From contig NZ_CP047650.1 of assembly GCF_009906855.1 (NCBI RefSeq), positions 1,054,001 to 1,118,000 of the forward strand: a stretch of DNA of 64,000 bases. The letters run 5' to 3'. Position 1 is the first letter of the stretch, and the number at the start of each line of letters is the position of its first letter. Below are positions 21,862 to 30,384 of the stretch, one piece after another. The stretch comes from Xylophilus rhododendri (GTDB taxonomy: Bacteria; Pseudomonadota; Gammaproteobacteria; Burkholderiales; Burkholderiaceae_C). The notes under the pieces are model-generated. The model saw only the letters and a list, made by a program, of their open reading frames with translations. It had not been told where the DNA came from and did not search any database. Position numbers and translations under genes: made by a program.

Positions 21862-21910
21862 CGCCGGGAGTGTAGTGGGCCGGGCGATAGGCGCCTCGCG
21901 CGGGCCGGGC

Positions 21911-21916
21911 TATAAT
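21911..21916 (+). promoter_or_regulatory. -10 element of the rpsT promoter
   Basis: A perfect TATAAT lies 46 bases before the rpsT start codon. The region 16-18 bases upstream is GC-rich and has no good -35 match. Position and orientation fit the expected strong ribosomal-protein promoter. Confidence 0.65.
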
Positions 21917-21962
21917 CTTGGGTTTCGCGCAACATCCTCGAACAATTTAAGGAATATCAATC

Positions 21963-22265
21963 ATGGCAACCAAGCCGAAGAAAAAGAACCCCCGTCTGGC
22001 GTCTGGCCGCAAGCGCGCACGCCAGGACGTCAAACTCAACGCAGCGAACACCTCCCTGCGTTCCAAGTACCGTACCGCTGTCAAGAACGTCGAAAAGGCT
22101 GTTCTGGCTGGCGACAAGACCAAGGCTGCAGAAGCCTTCGCCCGCGCACAGAGCGTGGTCGACACGGTGGCCGACAAGGGCATCTTCCACAAGAACAAGG
22201 CATCGCGCGACAAGAGCCGCCTGGCCGCCAAGGTCAAGGCCCTGGCACAAGCCGTCGCCGCCTGA
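21963..22265 (+). CDS. rpsT: 30S ribosomal protein S20
   Basis: S20 binds 16S rRNA and is a primary assembly protein of the small subunit. It is a 100-residue, Lys/Arg/Ala-rich, all-helical protein beginning [20 protein letters not shown], slightly longer than the 87-residue Escherichia coli protein. AAGGA precedes the ATG. The gene is monocistronic: it has its own -10 element upstream and a rho-independent terminator downstream. Its codon use is less extreme than that of its neighbours, as expected for a highly expressed gene. Confidence 0.98.
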   Translation: MATKPKKKNPRLASGRKRARQDVKLNAANTSLRSKYRTAVKNVEKAVLAGDKTKAAEAFARAQSVVDTVADKGIFHKNKASRDKSRLAAKVKALAQAVAA

Positions 22266-22292
22266 GCTTTTAGACCAAGCATCAGGCCAGCC

Positions 22293-22319
22293 CGGAAGGC
22301 TCCTAGAAAAAGCCTTCCG
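22293..22319. repeat. Nine-base-pair hairpin downstream of rpsT
   Basis: CGGAAGGCT and AGCCTTCCG form a perfect nine-base-pair stem around a nine-base loop, 28 bases after the rpsT stop. No T-run follows, so it is not a classical terminator. It may protect the short rpsT messenger from 3' exonucleases. Confidence 0.45.
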
Positions 22320-22351
22320 CCGTTTGCACTGGGTGCGCTGCGCGAAAACAG

Positions 22352-22377
22352 AAAAACCGCCTTCGGGCGGTTTTTTT
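22352..22377. terminator. Rho-independent terminator between rpsT and the helicase gene
   Basis: ACCGCC-TTCG-GGCGGT is a strong stem with a stable UUCG-type loop, flanked by five A on the left and seven T on the right. It can terminate rpsT on the plus strand and the convergent helicase gene on the minus strand. Confidence 0.9.
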
Positions 22378-22393
22378 GTGGGCGATCGAAAAC

Positions 22394-24310
22394 TCAGTCC
22401 GGCAGCTTCAGCCCTGCCTGCGCCACGAATTCGCTGGGCCGCACTGCATGCACGAAGAGCCGCAGCGACTGCCGGGCGCGTGTGATCGCCACGTAGAAGA
22501 GATTGGCCTCGTCCGCCTTGCGGCCCTGCTCGTAGGGGAACTCGCCCTGCTCCAGGAAAGGCAGGAACACCTCGCGGAACTCCAGCCCCTTGACGGCCGC
22601 GGCGCTCGCCAGCGTGATCGCACCGCTGCGTTTCATGCCGGCCTGGCGCACCGCCGTCTCGTTGAGGTGGCCGAAGAAGGACCGGGTATCGGGATAGTGC
22701 GCGGCCAGGGCCCGCAGCCCGGCCAGGTGCCGCAGCGCCCCCGCGCGGCGCTCCGGCCGCACCAGGGCCTGGGCGATGAACCAGGGCATGTCGAGCGCAT
22801 CCAGGAAGCGGTCGAACACCGACTCGCCATCCGCCGCGCCGGCCACCACGGCCAGGGCCGCGCGCAGGCGGCGCGCCACGCCGGGCTCGGCCTTGCGCAG
22901 CACATGGTTCTGCAGGAAGAGCGGCAGGTTCTCGGCATTGCCGGCGAAGTCGCGCAGGGCCTCGGCCATCAGCACCGCCTGGCCGGCTTCCGGCCGCTCG
23001 GGGTCTTCGTCGAAACGCGTGCCGCAGAACAGCATGAAGGCCAGCACCAGGCGCGAGAGGGTGTCGCGCCCCTCCAGGCTGGCGAAGTCGCGGGTGGCGA
23101 TGGCCAGCAGGCAGCGCACCAGCAGCACCTCGGGGCGCAGCAGATAGCTCTCCAGGCCGCGGGTGCGGTAGGCGATGCCGCCGTGCACCAGGGCGTTCTC
23201 GATGGCGATCGAATGGTGGTCGTGCCGCAGCAGCACCGCCAGGCCGGCGGCATTGCGCGGCGCGGCCTTGCGGCCGGCCTTGAGGGCATCGAGCAGCTGG
23301 GCGGCGCAATCGGTCTCGTCGGTGTAGCTCGCCACCGTGAGCTTGGTGGCCGTCTCGCCGCCCGCATCCAGCCGCTTGTCGATGAAACGCGCGGCCGCGC
23401 GCGCCAGCGTGGGGCCGAAACGGAAACTCGCGCTCAGCGGCAGGAATTCGGTGCTGCGGCGGGTGTCGCGGTCGATGCGGCAGTCCATGAAGGCGGCGTC
23501 CGCGCCGGCCGCCGCATGGATCACCTGGTCGGCATCGCCCACGCCGGTGAAGAAGGTGCTGCGCCCGGCGAGCAGATGCAGCAGCACCTGGTACATCGCC
23601 TCGTTCATGTCGTGCATCTCGTCGACCAGCAGCACCCGCAGACGCGCCGGCCAGCCGGGCGCGGGAGTGGCGATGCCGTCCTCGCGGTCCAGCAGCAGGC
23701 GCCGCGCCAGGTCGTAGGTGGCGTCGAACGGCCCGCGGAAGGCCGGCCGGTCGGGATGGCCGCCGGCGCGCAGGCGCTCGTAGGCGCGCAGGGTGCGCAG
23801 CGTCATGTAGCGCTGGCCCATCTCCAGGGCATCGTCGGGCGTCAGAGCCCCTTCGGGCGCATCGAGCTGGAGCTTGAGTGTGCCCTTGAGCCAGAGCATG
23901 TTGTCCAGGAATTCGGCGACGAAGACCGAATCGCCCTCGCTCGGGTATTCGATGTCCTCGGGCCAGCGTTCGTCCTCCTGCTCGGCCACCTGGCGCACCG
24001 CCTGCCAGACCGTCTCGCGCAGTTCCTCGGGGCCCAGCCTGCGCGGCACCTTGGCACCGTCTTCCAGACCCAGCAGGATGGTCGCGGCGAAGTTCTCGAA
24101 GGTCTCGATGCGGAAACGCTGCACCGCCTCGCCGGGCATGCCGACGGCGACGAGCGCCTCGCGGAAGGCATCGCAGGCTGCCTCGGTGGCGGTCAGCACC
24201 AGGCAGTCGGCCGGCGCGGCGCCGCGCGACCAGGCCTCGGCCAGGCGCAGGGCCAGGGTGGTGGTCTTGGCGGCGCCGGCGCGGGCCTGGATCAGCAGCG
24301 TGGGCGCCAC
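22394..24310 (-). CDS. UvrD/Rep-like superfamily 1 helicase, start uncertain
   Basis: This is an ATP-dependent 3'-5' DNA helicase-like protein. It has an unusual Walker A, ARAGAAKTTTLALR, at the very start, motif II as VLLVDEMHDMNEAMYQ (Walker B DE), motif III GVGDADQVIHAAAGA, motif IV SASFRFGP, motif V LASAAAVKGLEF and motif VI YVAITRARQSL. It is about 640 residues, shorter than UvrD, with a reduced insertion domain. GTG at 24310 is the first conventional start codon, but the Q-motif region (LLTPTNEQRAIQTS) is encoded just upstream in the same open frame, which has only CTG codons (24349 and 24352) as possible starts after a stop. The true start may be CTG. Repair or a housekeeping role is likely, but the function is unassigned. 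Confidence 0.85.
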   Translation of the reverse strand: MAPTLLIQARAGAAKTTTLALRLAEAWSRGAAPADCLVLTATEAACDAFREALVAVGMPGEAVQRFRIETFENFAATILLGLEDGAKVPRRLGPEELRETVWQAVRQVAEQEDERWPEDIEYPSEGDSVFVAEFLDNMLWLKGTLKLQLDAPEGALTPDDALEMGQRYMTLRTLRAYERLRAGGHPDRPAFRGPFDATYDLARRLLLDREDGIATPAPGWPARLRVLLVDEMHDMNEAMYQVLLHLLAGRSTFFTGVGDADQVIHAAAGADAAFMDCRIDRDTRRSTEFLPLSASFRFGPTLARAAARFIDKRLDAGGETATKLTVASYTDETDCAAQLLDALKAGRKAAPRNAAGLAVLLRHDHHSIAIENALVHGGIAYRTRGLESYLLRPEVLLVRCLLAIATRDFASLEGRDTLSRLVLAFMLFCGTRFDEDPERPEAGQAVLMAEALRDFAGNAENLPLFLQNHVLRKAEPGVARRLRAALAVVAGAADGESVFDRFLDALDMPWFIAQALVRPERRAGALRHLAGLRALAAHYPDTRSFFGHLNETAVRQAGMKRSGAITLASAAAVKGLEFREVFLPFLEQGEFPYEQGRKADEANLFYVAITRARQSLRLFVHAVRPSEFVAQAGLKLPD

Positions 24311-24392
24311 GCTGGTCTGGATGGCGCGCTGCTCGTTCGTGGGCGTCAGCAGCCCTTCGGGGGAACGAAACGCGGACTGCGGTCCGCCGTGC

Positions 24393-24716
24393 TCAAGGCT
24401 TTGCGCCGGGTTGTTCGGCCGCCGGGGCGCTGGCCAGGCTGACCTTCAGGCCGTTGTCGCGGGCGAAATTCATGACGAAATCCCAGGCCATGGCGTCGTA
24501 GTCGCGCAGGTCGGGATGCACCACCACGCACTTCACGCCGTTGATGCTGGTCGGGATGCACCAGGGCGAATAGCCCAGGTGGCTGCCGGGACGCGGGCCG
24601 CCCGGACGGAACGAGCTCATGACACCTGCAAGGCGTTCGGCCCAATCGCTGGGGCGAAAGGTGCGGCCGTCGGCTGTGACGCCCTGGATGAAGACTTCTT
24701 TGGTGTAGGCGGCCAT
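24393..24716 (-). CDS. DUF3579 family protein
   Basis: This 107-residue protein beginning MAAYTKEVFIQGVTADGRTF belongs to the DUF3579 family of beta-proteobacteria, recognisable by FRPSDWAERLAGVMSSF, the central CVVVHPDLRDYDAMAWDFV and the tail NGLKVSLA. No enzymatic motif is visible and no function is established. It is usually found beside arginine biosynthesis genes, as here, where it is divergent from argD with 210 bases between. That conserved neighbourhood suggests, but does not show, a link to arginine metabolism or its control. Confidence 0.88.
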   Translation of the reverse strand: MAAYTKEVFIQGVTADGRTFRPSDWAERLAGVMSSFRPGGPRPGSHLGYSPWCIPTSINGVKCVVVHPDLRDYDAMAWDFVMNFARDNGLKVSLASAPAAEQPGAKP

Positions 24717-24926
24717 CGGGTATGAAGCAAGCAGCCCCTCGGGCTGCCGAGATCGTCGGCAGGTCCAGGACCGTCCGGCATTCTAGCGTTGCCGCTTGAC
24801 CTTATATGTCACGGCATTGCGTCGCCCGCCGCATCGCAGCCATGCACCAATGGCAACGAAACCGTCGCGGGCCGCGCCTAGAATTCGCCCCTTCCCTGCC
24901 CAACGCACCCATCCGAGAGAGACCGC

Positions 24927-26120
24927 ATGACCGCTACCGCCGCGCCCGCATCGCCCCATGTGATGAACACCTACGGCCGCCTGCCGATCGCCATGTCGCA
25001 CGGCAAAGGCATCTGGGTCTGGGACACCGAGGGCCGCAAATACCTCGACGCGCTGGGCGGCGTGGCCGTCAACACCCTGGGCCATGCGCATCCCAAGCTG
25101 GTGCCCGCCCTGCAGGAACAGATCGCCCAGCTGATCCACTGCTCCAACTACTACCACGTGCCCAACCAGGAAGTGCTGGGCAAGAAGCTGGCCGAACTCT
25201 CCGGCCTGGAAAACGCCTTCTTCTGCTCCACCGGCCTGGAAGCCAACGAATGCGCGCTGAAGCTGGCGCGCAAGTTCGGCCACGACAAGGGCATCGAGCG
25301 CCCGGAGATCGTGGTGTATGAGAACGCCTTCCACGGCCGCTCCATCGCCACCCTGTCGGCCACCGGCAATGTGAAGGTGCAGAAGGGCTTCGCGCCGCTG
25401 ACCGAGGGTTTCATCCGCGTGCCGCTCAACGACATCGAGGCGCTGAAAAAGGCCACCGTGGGCAATCCGAACGTGGTCGCCGTCTTCCTGGAAACCATCC
25501 AGGGCGAGGCCGGCATCGTGCCGATGCGCTGGGAATACCTGCGCCAGGTGCGCGAGCTGTGCGACCAGCAGGACTGGCTGATGATGATCGACGAGGTGCA
25601 GTGCGGCATGGGCCGCACCGGCAAGTGGTTCGCCCACCAGTGGGCCGGCATCAAGCCCGACGTCATGCCGCTGGCCAAGGGCCTGGGCTCGGGCGTGCCG
25701 ATCGGCGCCGTGGTGGCCGGCCCGCGCGCGGCCAACATCTTCCAGCCGGGCAACCACGGCTCGACCTTCGGCGGCAACCCGCTGGCCACCCGGGCCGGCG
25801 TGGAGACCATCCGCATCATGGAAGAGGACGGCATCGTCGAGAACGCCGCCAGGGTGGGCGCCTACCTCAAGCAGTCGCTGGAAAAGGCCCTGGCCGGCGT
25901 GCCCGGCTATGTGGAGATGCGCGGCGAGGGCCTGATGCTGGGCATCGCGCTCGACCGCTCCTGCGGCGACATCCAGTGGAAGCTGGCCCAGGCCGGCCTG
26001 CTGGTGAGCGTGCAGGCCGACACGGTGGTGCGCCTGGTGCCGCCGCTGATCATCACCGAGGCCGAGTGCGACGAGCTGATCGCCCTGCTGCTGCCGGTGC
26101 TCAAGGACTTCCTGGCCTGA
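24927..26120 (+). CDS. argD: Acetylornithine aminotransferase
   Basis: This is a PLP-dependent class III aminotransferase that converts N-acetylglutamate semialdehyde to N-acetylornithine in arginine synthesis; family members may also act on succinyl-diaminopimelate. The 397 residues include NTLGHAHPKL, the phosphate-binding STGLEANECALKLAR, FHGRSIATLSATG, the cofactor-contacting Asp in MMIDEVQCGMGRTGKW, and the Schiff-base Lys in MPLAKGLGSGVPIGA. GAGAGA precedes the ATG at 24927. argF follows after 125 bases containing two hairpins. Confidence 0.95.
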   Translation: MTATAAPASPHVMNTYGRLPIAMSHGKGIWVWDTEGRKYLDALGGVAVNTLGHAHPKLVPALQEQIAQLIHCSNYYHVPNQEVLGKKLAELSGLENAFFCSTGLEANECALKLARKFGHDKGIERPEIVVYENAFHGRSIATLSATGNVKVQKGFAPLTEGFIRVPLNDIEALKKATVGNPNVVAVFLETIQGEAGIVPMRWEYLRQVRELCDQQDWLMMIDEVQCGMGRTGKWFAHQWAGIKPDVMPLAKGLGSGVPIGAVVAGPRAANIFQPGNHGSTFGGNPLATRAGVETIRIMEEDGIVENAARVGAYLKQSLEKALAGVPGYVEMRGEGLMLGIALDRSCGDIQWKLAQAGLLVSVQADTVVRLVPPLIITEAECDELIALLLPVLKDFLA

Positions 26121-26138
26121 AGGACAGGAGGACGGCGC

Positions 26139-26155
26139 GCCAAGTTAAGCTTGGC
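26139..26155. repeat. Short hairpin after argD
   Basis: GCCAAG and CTTGGC form a six-base-pair stem around TTAAG, 18 bases after the argD stop. There is no T-run. It may stabilise or attenuate the argD-argF transcript. Confidence 0.35.
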
Positions 26156-26187
26156 CATTGCTCCGAACTGCCCCGAACGAACGACCG

Positions 26188-26219
26188 CGCCGTGGACCCC
26201 CACGGCGTTTGCATTTTTT
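26188..26219 (+). terminator. Terminator-like hairpin between argD and argF
   Basis: CGCCGTGG and CCACGGCG form an eight-base-pair stem with an ACCC loop, followed by TTTGCATTTTTT. It ends 26 bases before the argF start. It may terminate argD transcription or act as an attenuator that sets argF expression. Confidence 0.6.
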
Positions 26220-26245
26220 CCGCATCGCGTTTTGAAGAAAAAGCC

Positions 26246-27169
<924 letters not shown>

Positions 27170-27229
27170 GCAGCATAGGCCCAGGAGCCTGGACGCCGAA
27201 CAGGCGGGCCCCGCAGCACCGGGCGGGTC

Positions 27230-28027
27230 TCAGCCGCGACTGCCGCCAGGCTCCGGCCAGGTCACTTCCGCCTGCGCTTCGAAGGCCGGCCTTGCGAACA
27301 GATATCCCTGGAATAGGTGGATGCCCAGATCGGCCAGCACCGCGTATTCGGCGGCCGTTTCCACGCCTTCGGCGATCAGGGTGATGTCGAGGTCCTCCGC
27401 CACCCGGGTGATGTTGCGCACCAGCGTCCTCTTCACATGGTTGCTGTCGATGTCCCGGATCAGGTTCATGTCGATCTTGATCACGTCCGGCACGAACTCC
27501 GCCAGCATGCCGAGACAGGCGTAACCCGAACCAAAATCGTCGATCGCGGTGATGAAGCCGCGTTTCTTGTAATCCGCATAGATTTTGCGCAGGTGGCCCA
27601 GGTCGGCGGATTTCTCGCCTTCGGTGACTTCGAACATGATCTGCTCGATCGGAAAACCCACACGCTCGGCCGTCTTCAGGGTGAGCTTGATGCATGCGGC
27701 CGGCTCGTACACCGCGTTGGGCAGGAAGTTGATGCTGAGCCGGGATTTGAAATCCAGCCTTGCCGCCCACTCGATGGCCTTGACCCTGCAGGCCTGATCG
27801 AATGAATAGCGGTTCTGCGCGGTCACCTGCGAAAGAATGCTCCAGGCAGATTCTCCGTTCGGGCCGCGGACCAGCGCCTCCTGCGCAAAAACTTCCCGGG
27901 TCCTGACATCCACGATGGGCTGGAAGGCCATCGTGAAAGGAAAAAGCAGGCTGTCGCTCGAACAGCCCTGGCACTTCTTCTGCGCGGTTTGCGCCGCGGC
28001 GGGATGAATTTCATGCACGGGGTGCAT
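27230..28027 (-). CDS. EAL-domain cyclic-di-GMP phosphodiesterase
   Basis: This is a 265-residue, stand-alone EAL domain with no membrane segment. All the catalytic signatures are present: EALVRG at residues 50-55, the Asn in INFLPN, the Glu in EVTEGE, the Asp pair in IDDFGSGYACL, the Lys in VIKIDMNLI, EGVET, and the final FQGYLFARP. It should therefore hydrolyse c-di-GMP to linear pGpG. A short N-terminus with a CQGC pair (residues 19-22) is unexplained. Its start overlaps the preceding 76-residue gene by 17 bases, so the two are probably one transcription unit. It is 60 bases from the convergent argF. A BLUF photosensor gene lies about 1 kb away. Confidence 0.93.
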   Translation of the reverse strand: MHPVHEIHPAAAQTAQKKCQGCSSDSLLFPFTMAFQPIVDVRTREVFAQEALVRGPNGESAWSILSQVTAQNRYSFDQACRVKAIEWAARLDFKSRLSINFLPNAVYEPAACIKLTLKTAERVGFPIEQIMFEVTEGEKSADLGHLRKIYADYKKRGFITAIDDFGSGYACLGMLAEFVPDVIKIDMNLIRDIDSNHVKRTLVRNITRVAEDLDITLIAEGVETAAEYAVLADLGIHLFQGYLFARPAFEAQAEVTWPEPGGSRG

Positions 28028-28241
28028 CGCATGCTCCTGCCTGGCGAATCCGCCTTTTCATCAACTGGACCAGCAGCGCGCCGTCGGGCGTCAGCATGAG
28101 GTTCGACGCAGCCGCGCCATCCCGGGTCAGCAGGTTTTGCGCCTCGTATTGCGCGAGCAAGGCCTGATCGCCCTCGTCGAAATTGCCTGTTTGCGGCAGA
28201 AGCTGCAGGCGGTAGAGCAGGCCGAAGTGTTGGAAGTCCAT
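28011..28241 (-). CDS. Small hypothetical protein upstream of the EAL gene
   Basis: I do not recognise a named family. The 76-residue protein begins MDFQHFGLLYRLQLL and reads as two or three helices with a central LTPDGALLVQLMKRR segment; the composition is balanced and soluble. Its end overlaps the EAL start by 17 bases, which argues for a real, co-expressed gene. It could be a partner or regulator of the phosphodiesterase, but nothing in the sequence shows this. Confidence 0.6.
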   Translation of the reverse strand: MDFQHFGLLYRLQLLPQTGNFDEGDQALLAQYEAQNLLTRDGAAASNLMLTPDGALLVQLMKRRIRQAGACDAPRA

Positions 28242-28302
28242 CGTGGTCAGACAAGTATTGGGGCCGTCGTGGCCCCGATGAAGCCGAGTGTGACACCAAA
28301 AA

Positions 28303-28316
28303 CGTCATAACTGACG
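28303..28316. promoter_or_regulatory. Inverted repeat and candidate promoter in the divergent EAL / regulator intergenic region
   Basis: CGTCA-TAAC-TGACG is a perfect five-base inverted repeat in an AT-rich 137-base gap. Its right half could also serve as a -35 (CTGACG, 28311-28316) with TACAAT at 28333-28338, 16 bases on, for the plus-strand regulator. A second inverted repeat, CACCAG (28341-28346) with CTGGTG (28360-28365), lies closer to the start. These are plausible autoregulatory sites. Confidence 0.4.
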
Positions 28317-28378
28317 AAAAATCGATAGAAATTACAATAACACCAGAAAGAATGACGCCCTGGTGGTAATATCCACGG

Positions 28379-29059
28379 ATGGAAAAAAAGCTCTCGGCCG
28401 TGTTGCGTACCGGGTGGATCGGTATGCCTGCGCACGAGCTCCGAGCGGTGGCTCAGCCGTTCACCGTGTTCGCCGACGGTGACGATTTCCTGCTCAGCGA
28501 CGATCCCTTCGGCCTGTCCCTCTACGTGGTGGACCTGGTGCAGCCCGGCGTGCCCGGGCCGGATCTGGTGCGTCTCATCCGGCGCAAGAGCGCGGCCGGC
28601 ATGGTGGCGCTCAGCAGCGCGCCGCATCCGCACTTCGTGCAGGCGCTGCATGACGGCGCCGATCTGGCCGTCGATCGCGCGGCGCCGGCCGAGCAGATCG
28701 AGGCGCTGATCGCCGCGCTGCGGCGGCGCGTGCAGATCAGCGCCGTCATCGGTGTGGGCGGCTGGCGCCTGCATGTCCAGAAAGGCCAGCTGATGGCGCC
28801 GGACGCCTCCACCATCAAGCTGAGCAAGAGCGACGTGGCGCTGCTGAGCGCCTTCGCAGCCGCGGCCGGGGAAGTGGTGCCCCGTTCGACGCTGACGGAG
28901 CAATTGTGGGGGCCGTCGCACGATGCGACCGAAGGAGCCCTGCACGCGATCCTGTACCGCTTGCGCAAACGCGTGGAGCAGGCAGGACAGCCGGTCTGGC
29001 CGATGCATGCCATCTCCGGCGTGGGCTACGAGTTCCGTGCGCCCCTGAAAACGGTCTAA
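28379..29059 (+). CDS. OmpR/PhoB-type response regulator with a degenerate receiver
   Basis: The 226-residue protein has an N-terminal receiver-like half and a C-terminal winged helix (STIKLSKSDVALLSAFA, then LTEQLWGPSHDATEGALHAILYRLRKR and ISGVGYEFRAP). In the receiver half the phosphoacceptor-type Asp is present (VVDLVQPG), but the acidic pair near the N-terminus is missing and the conserved Lys is replaced by Arg (VDRAAPAEQI). Phosphorylation is therefore doubtful, and it may respond to a protein partner or act constitutively. There is no adjacent histidine kinase. It is divergent from the EAL unit and ends 12 bases from the convergent BLUF gene. Confidence 0.85.
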   Translation: MEKKLSAVLRTGWIGMPAHELRAVAQPFTVFADGDDFLLSDDPFGLSLYVVDLVQPGVPGPDLVRLIRRKSAAGMVALSSAPHPHFVQALHDGADLAVDRAAPAEQIEALIAALRRRVQISAVIGVGGWRLHVQKGQLMAPDASTIKLSKSDVALLSAFAAAAGEVVPRSTLTEQLWGPSHDATEGALHAILYRLRKRVEQAGQPVWPMHAISGVGYEFRAPLKTV

Positions 29060-29071
29060 GAGCCTGGGCTT

Positions 29072-29470
29072 CTAGGAAACAGCGCCGCCGGAGCAGCGGT
29101 CGAACATCAGCCTGATCAGCTTGTCGGCACGTTCCGGAGCGACGGCTTGTGCGCCGCCCAACTGCTGCAGCAAGTCCTCCATTCCGGGAAGCTCGGTGTA
29201 GGCCATGGACCAGGCGCTGAACAAACGCATGTCGAGAGCCCGGTCCAGCAGGATTCGGATGTCGCGGTGGCGGGCATCCGCCGCGATGAGCGCCATGACC
29301 TCCGCGAGGGCCGGCTCCTCGCCCTCCAGCACCTGCGCGAAGTACCCGCCGGTGAACAACAAGGATCCGGTGACATTCAAGGCGAGGTTGCGCCGCCGCG
29401 CCGAACTCAGGATGGAAGGGATAGCCGCATGCCGGCCCAGCGCTTGGCTGACGTAGAAAACCTGTTTCAT
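29072..29470 (-). CDS. BLUF-domain blue-light photoreceptor
   Basis: This is a short, 132-residue stand-alone FAD-binding BLUF protein. The photocycle residues are in place: Tyr6 in FYVSQ, Asn28 in RRRN, Gln46 in FAQVLEG, and Trp87 and Met89 in WSMAY. The Gln-Trp and Asn-Gln spacings match those of AppA, while the Tyr-Asn spacing is two residues shorter. About 40 residues follow the core and may form the usual capping helices. The ATG at 29470 starts directly at the domain; an in-frame start at 29533 would add a basic, unrelated extension. There is no output domain, so it must signal through a partner. The neighbouring EAL phosphodiesterase and winged-helix regulator are the obvious candidates. 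Confidence 0.92.
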   Translation of the reverse strand: MKQVFYVSQALGRHAAIPSILSSARRRNLALNVTGSLLFTGGYFAQVLEGEEPALAEVMALIAADARHRDIRILLDRALDMRLFSAWSMAYTELPGMEDLLQQLGGAQAVAPERADKLIRLMFDRCSGGAVS

Positions 29471-29620
29471 GACGTAATTTTGACCGAATCGGCCAATAGG
29501 GCTTTTTGTCCTACCCCGGCGCAGAGGCGGCAACTACACCTGCTTGGGCGCCGCCTGGGGATGGTGGGAGTTTTCCCCGCTTTGCGATTCGAGCATCGCC
29601 ATCCCACAGGAGAATCCATC

Positions 29621-30040
29621 TTGAGCCAACCCAAATCCCTGCACGATCTCGCCGGCAAGCTGGCCGCCATCGACATCGCCATGCTCTCCACCCACAGCCG
29701 CGACGGGCACATCGCGAGTCGCCCCATGAGCAACAACGGCGAGGTGAATGCCAAGGGCGACTCCTACTACTTCACCTGGGAGGACTCGCACATGGTGTCC
29801 GACATCCAGGCCGATCCCAAGGTGGCCCTGGCCTTCCAGGCCGATCCGCACTGCATGGTCGCCATCGAGGGCGAGGCCGAGCTGGTGCGCGACAAGGGCC
29901 GCTTCCAGGAGCACTGGAAACCCGAGCTGGACGAATGGTTCGAGCAGGGCCCGGAGACCCCCGGCGTGGTGATGATCAAGGTCCACGCCGTCCGCGCGCA
30001 TTACTGGGAAGGCGAGAAGAGCGTCGAACTCGCCGTCTAG
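29621..30040 (+). CDS. Pyridoxamine 5'-phosphate oxidase-like (general stress protein 26 type) flavin-binding protein
   Basis: This 139-residue split-barrel protein is related to the small stress proteins of the pyridoxamine-phosphate-oxidase-like superfamily. It has AMLSTHSRDGHIASRPMS, YYFTWEDSHMVSDIQADPKVALAF and the C-terminal KVHAVRAHYWEGEKSVEL. These proteins bind FMN, FAD or other cofactors; the substrate is unknown. The start is TTG at 29621, supported by AGGAG eight bases upstream; no ATG lies at the homologous position. Its TAG stop shares a CTAG with the TAG stop of the convergent oxidase subunit IV gene. Confidence 0.85.
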   Translation: MSQPKSLHDLAGKLAAIDIAMLSTHSRDGHIASRPMSNNGEVNAKGDSYYFTWEDSHMVSDIQADPKVALAFQADPHCMVAIEGEAELVRDKGRFQEHWKPELDEWFEQGPETPGVVMIKVHAVRAHYWEGEKSVELAV

Positions 30041-30384
30041 GAAGGCCGGGACGGGGCCGGGGCCAGTTGCCGGGGCTGCTGCACCGCGGCCGGCTCCACC
30101 ACACGGGTGAGGTAATCGACCGCGCTCAGTCCGCCCATCACCACCAGCGTCCACAGGGCGACCGCCACCACCACCCGCACCAGCACATGCTGCCGGCCGA
30201 GCTGCATGAAGACCAGCAGCACCAGCACCGCCTTGACACCCGCGATCAGCAGGCCGGCGGCTGCCTTCCAGCCGGCGCCCACCGGCAGCCAGGCCACGCC
30301 GAGGCTGATGAACATCAGCGCGATCAGGCCGGCCCAGGTGAGCACCAGCCCGCGCCATTGCGACGCCCAGGTCTCGCGGCTCAC
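30037..30384 (-). CDS. Cytochrome c oxidase subunit IV-like protein
   Basis: This is a small, 115-residue membrane protein with three hydrophobic segments (about residues 12-32, 40-60 and 68-90), including KAVLVLLVFMQLG, typical of the CtaF/CyoD subunit IV family. It is an accessory subunit that stabilises the heme-copper oxidase. The GTG at 30384 overlaps the subunit III stop as GTGA. It is the last gene of the twelve-gene respiratory operon. Confidence 0.82.
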   Translation of the reverse strand: MSRETWASQWRGLVLTWAGLIALMFISLGVAWLPVGAGWKAAAGLLIAGVKAVLVLLVFMQLGRQHVLVRVVVAVALWTLVVMGGLSAVDYLTRVVEPAAVQQPRQLAPAPSRPS

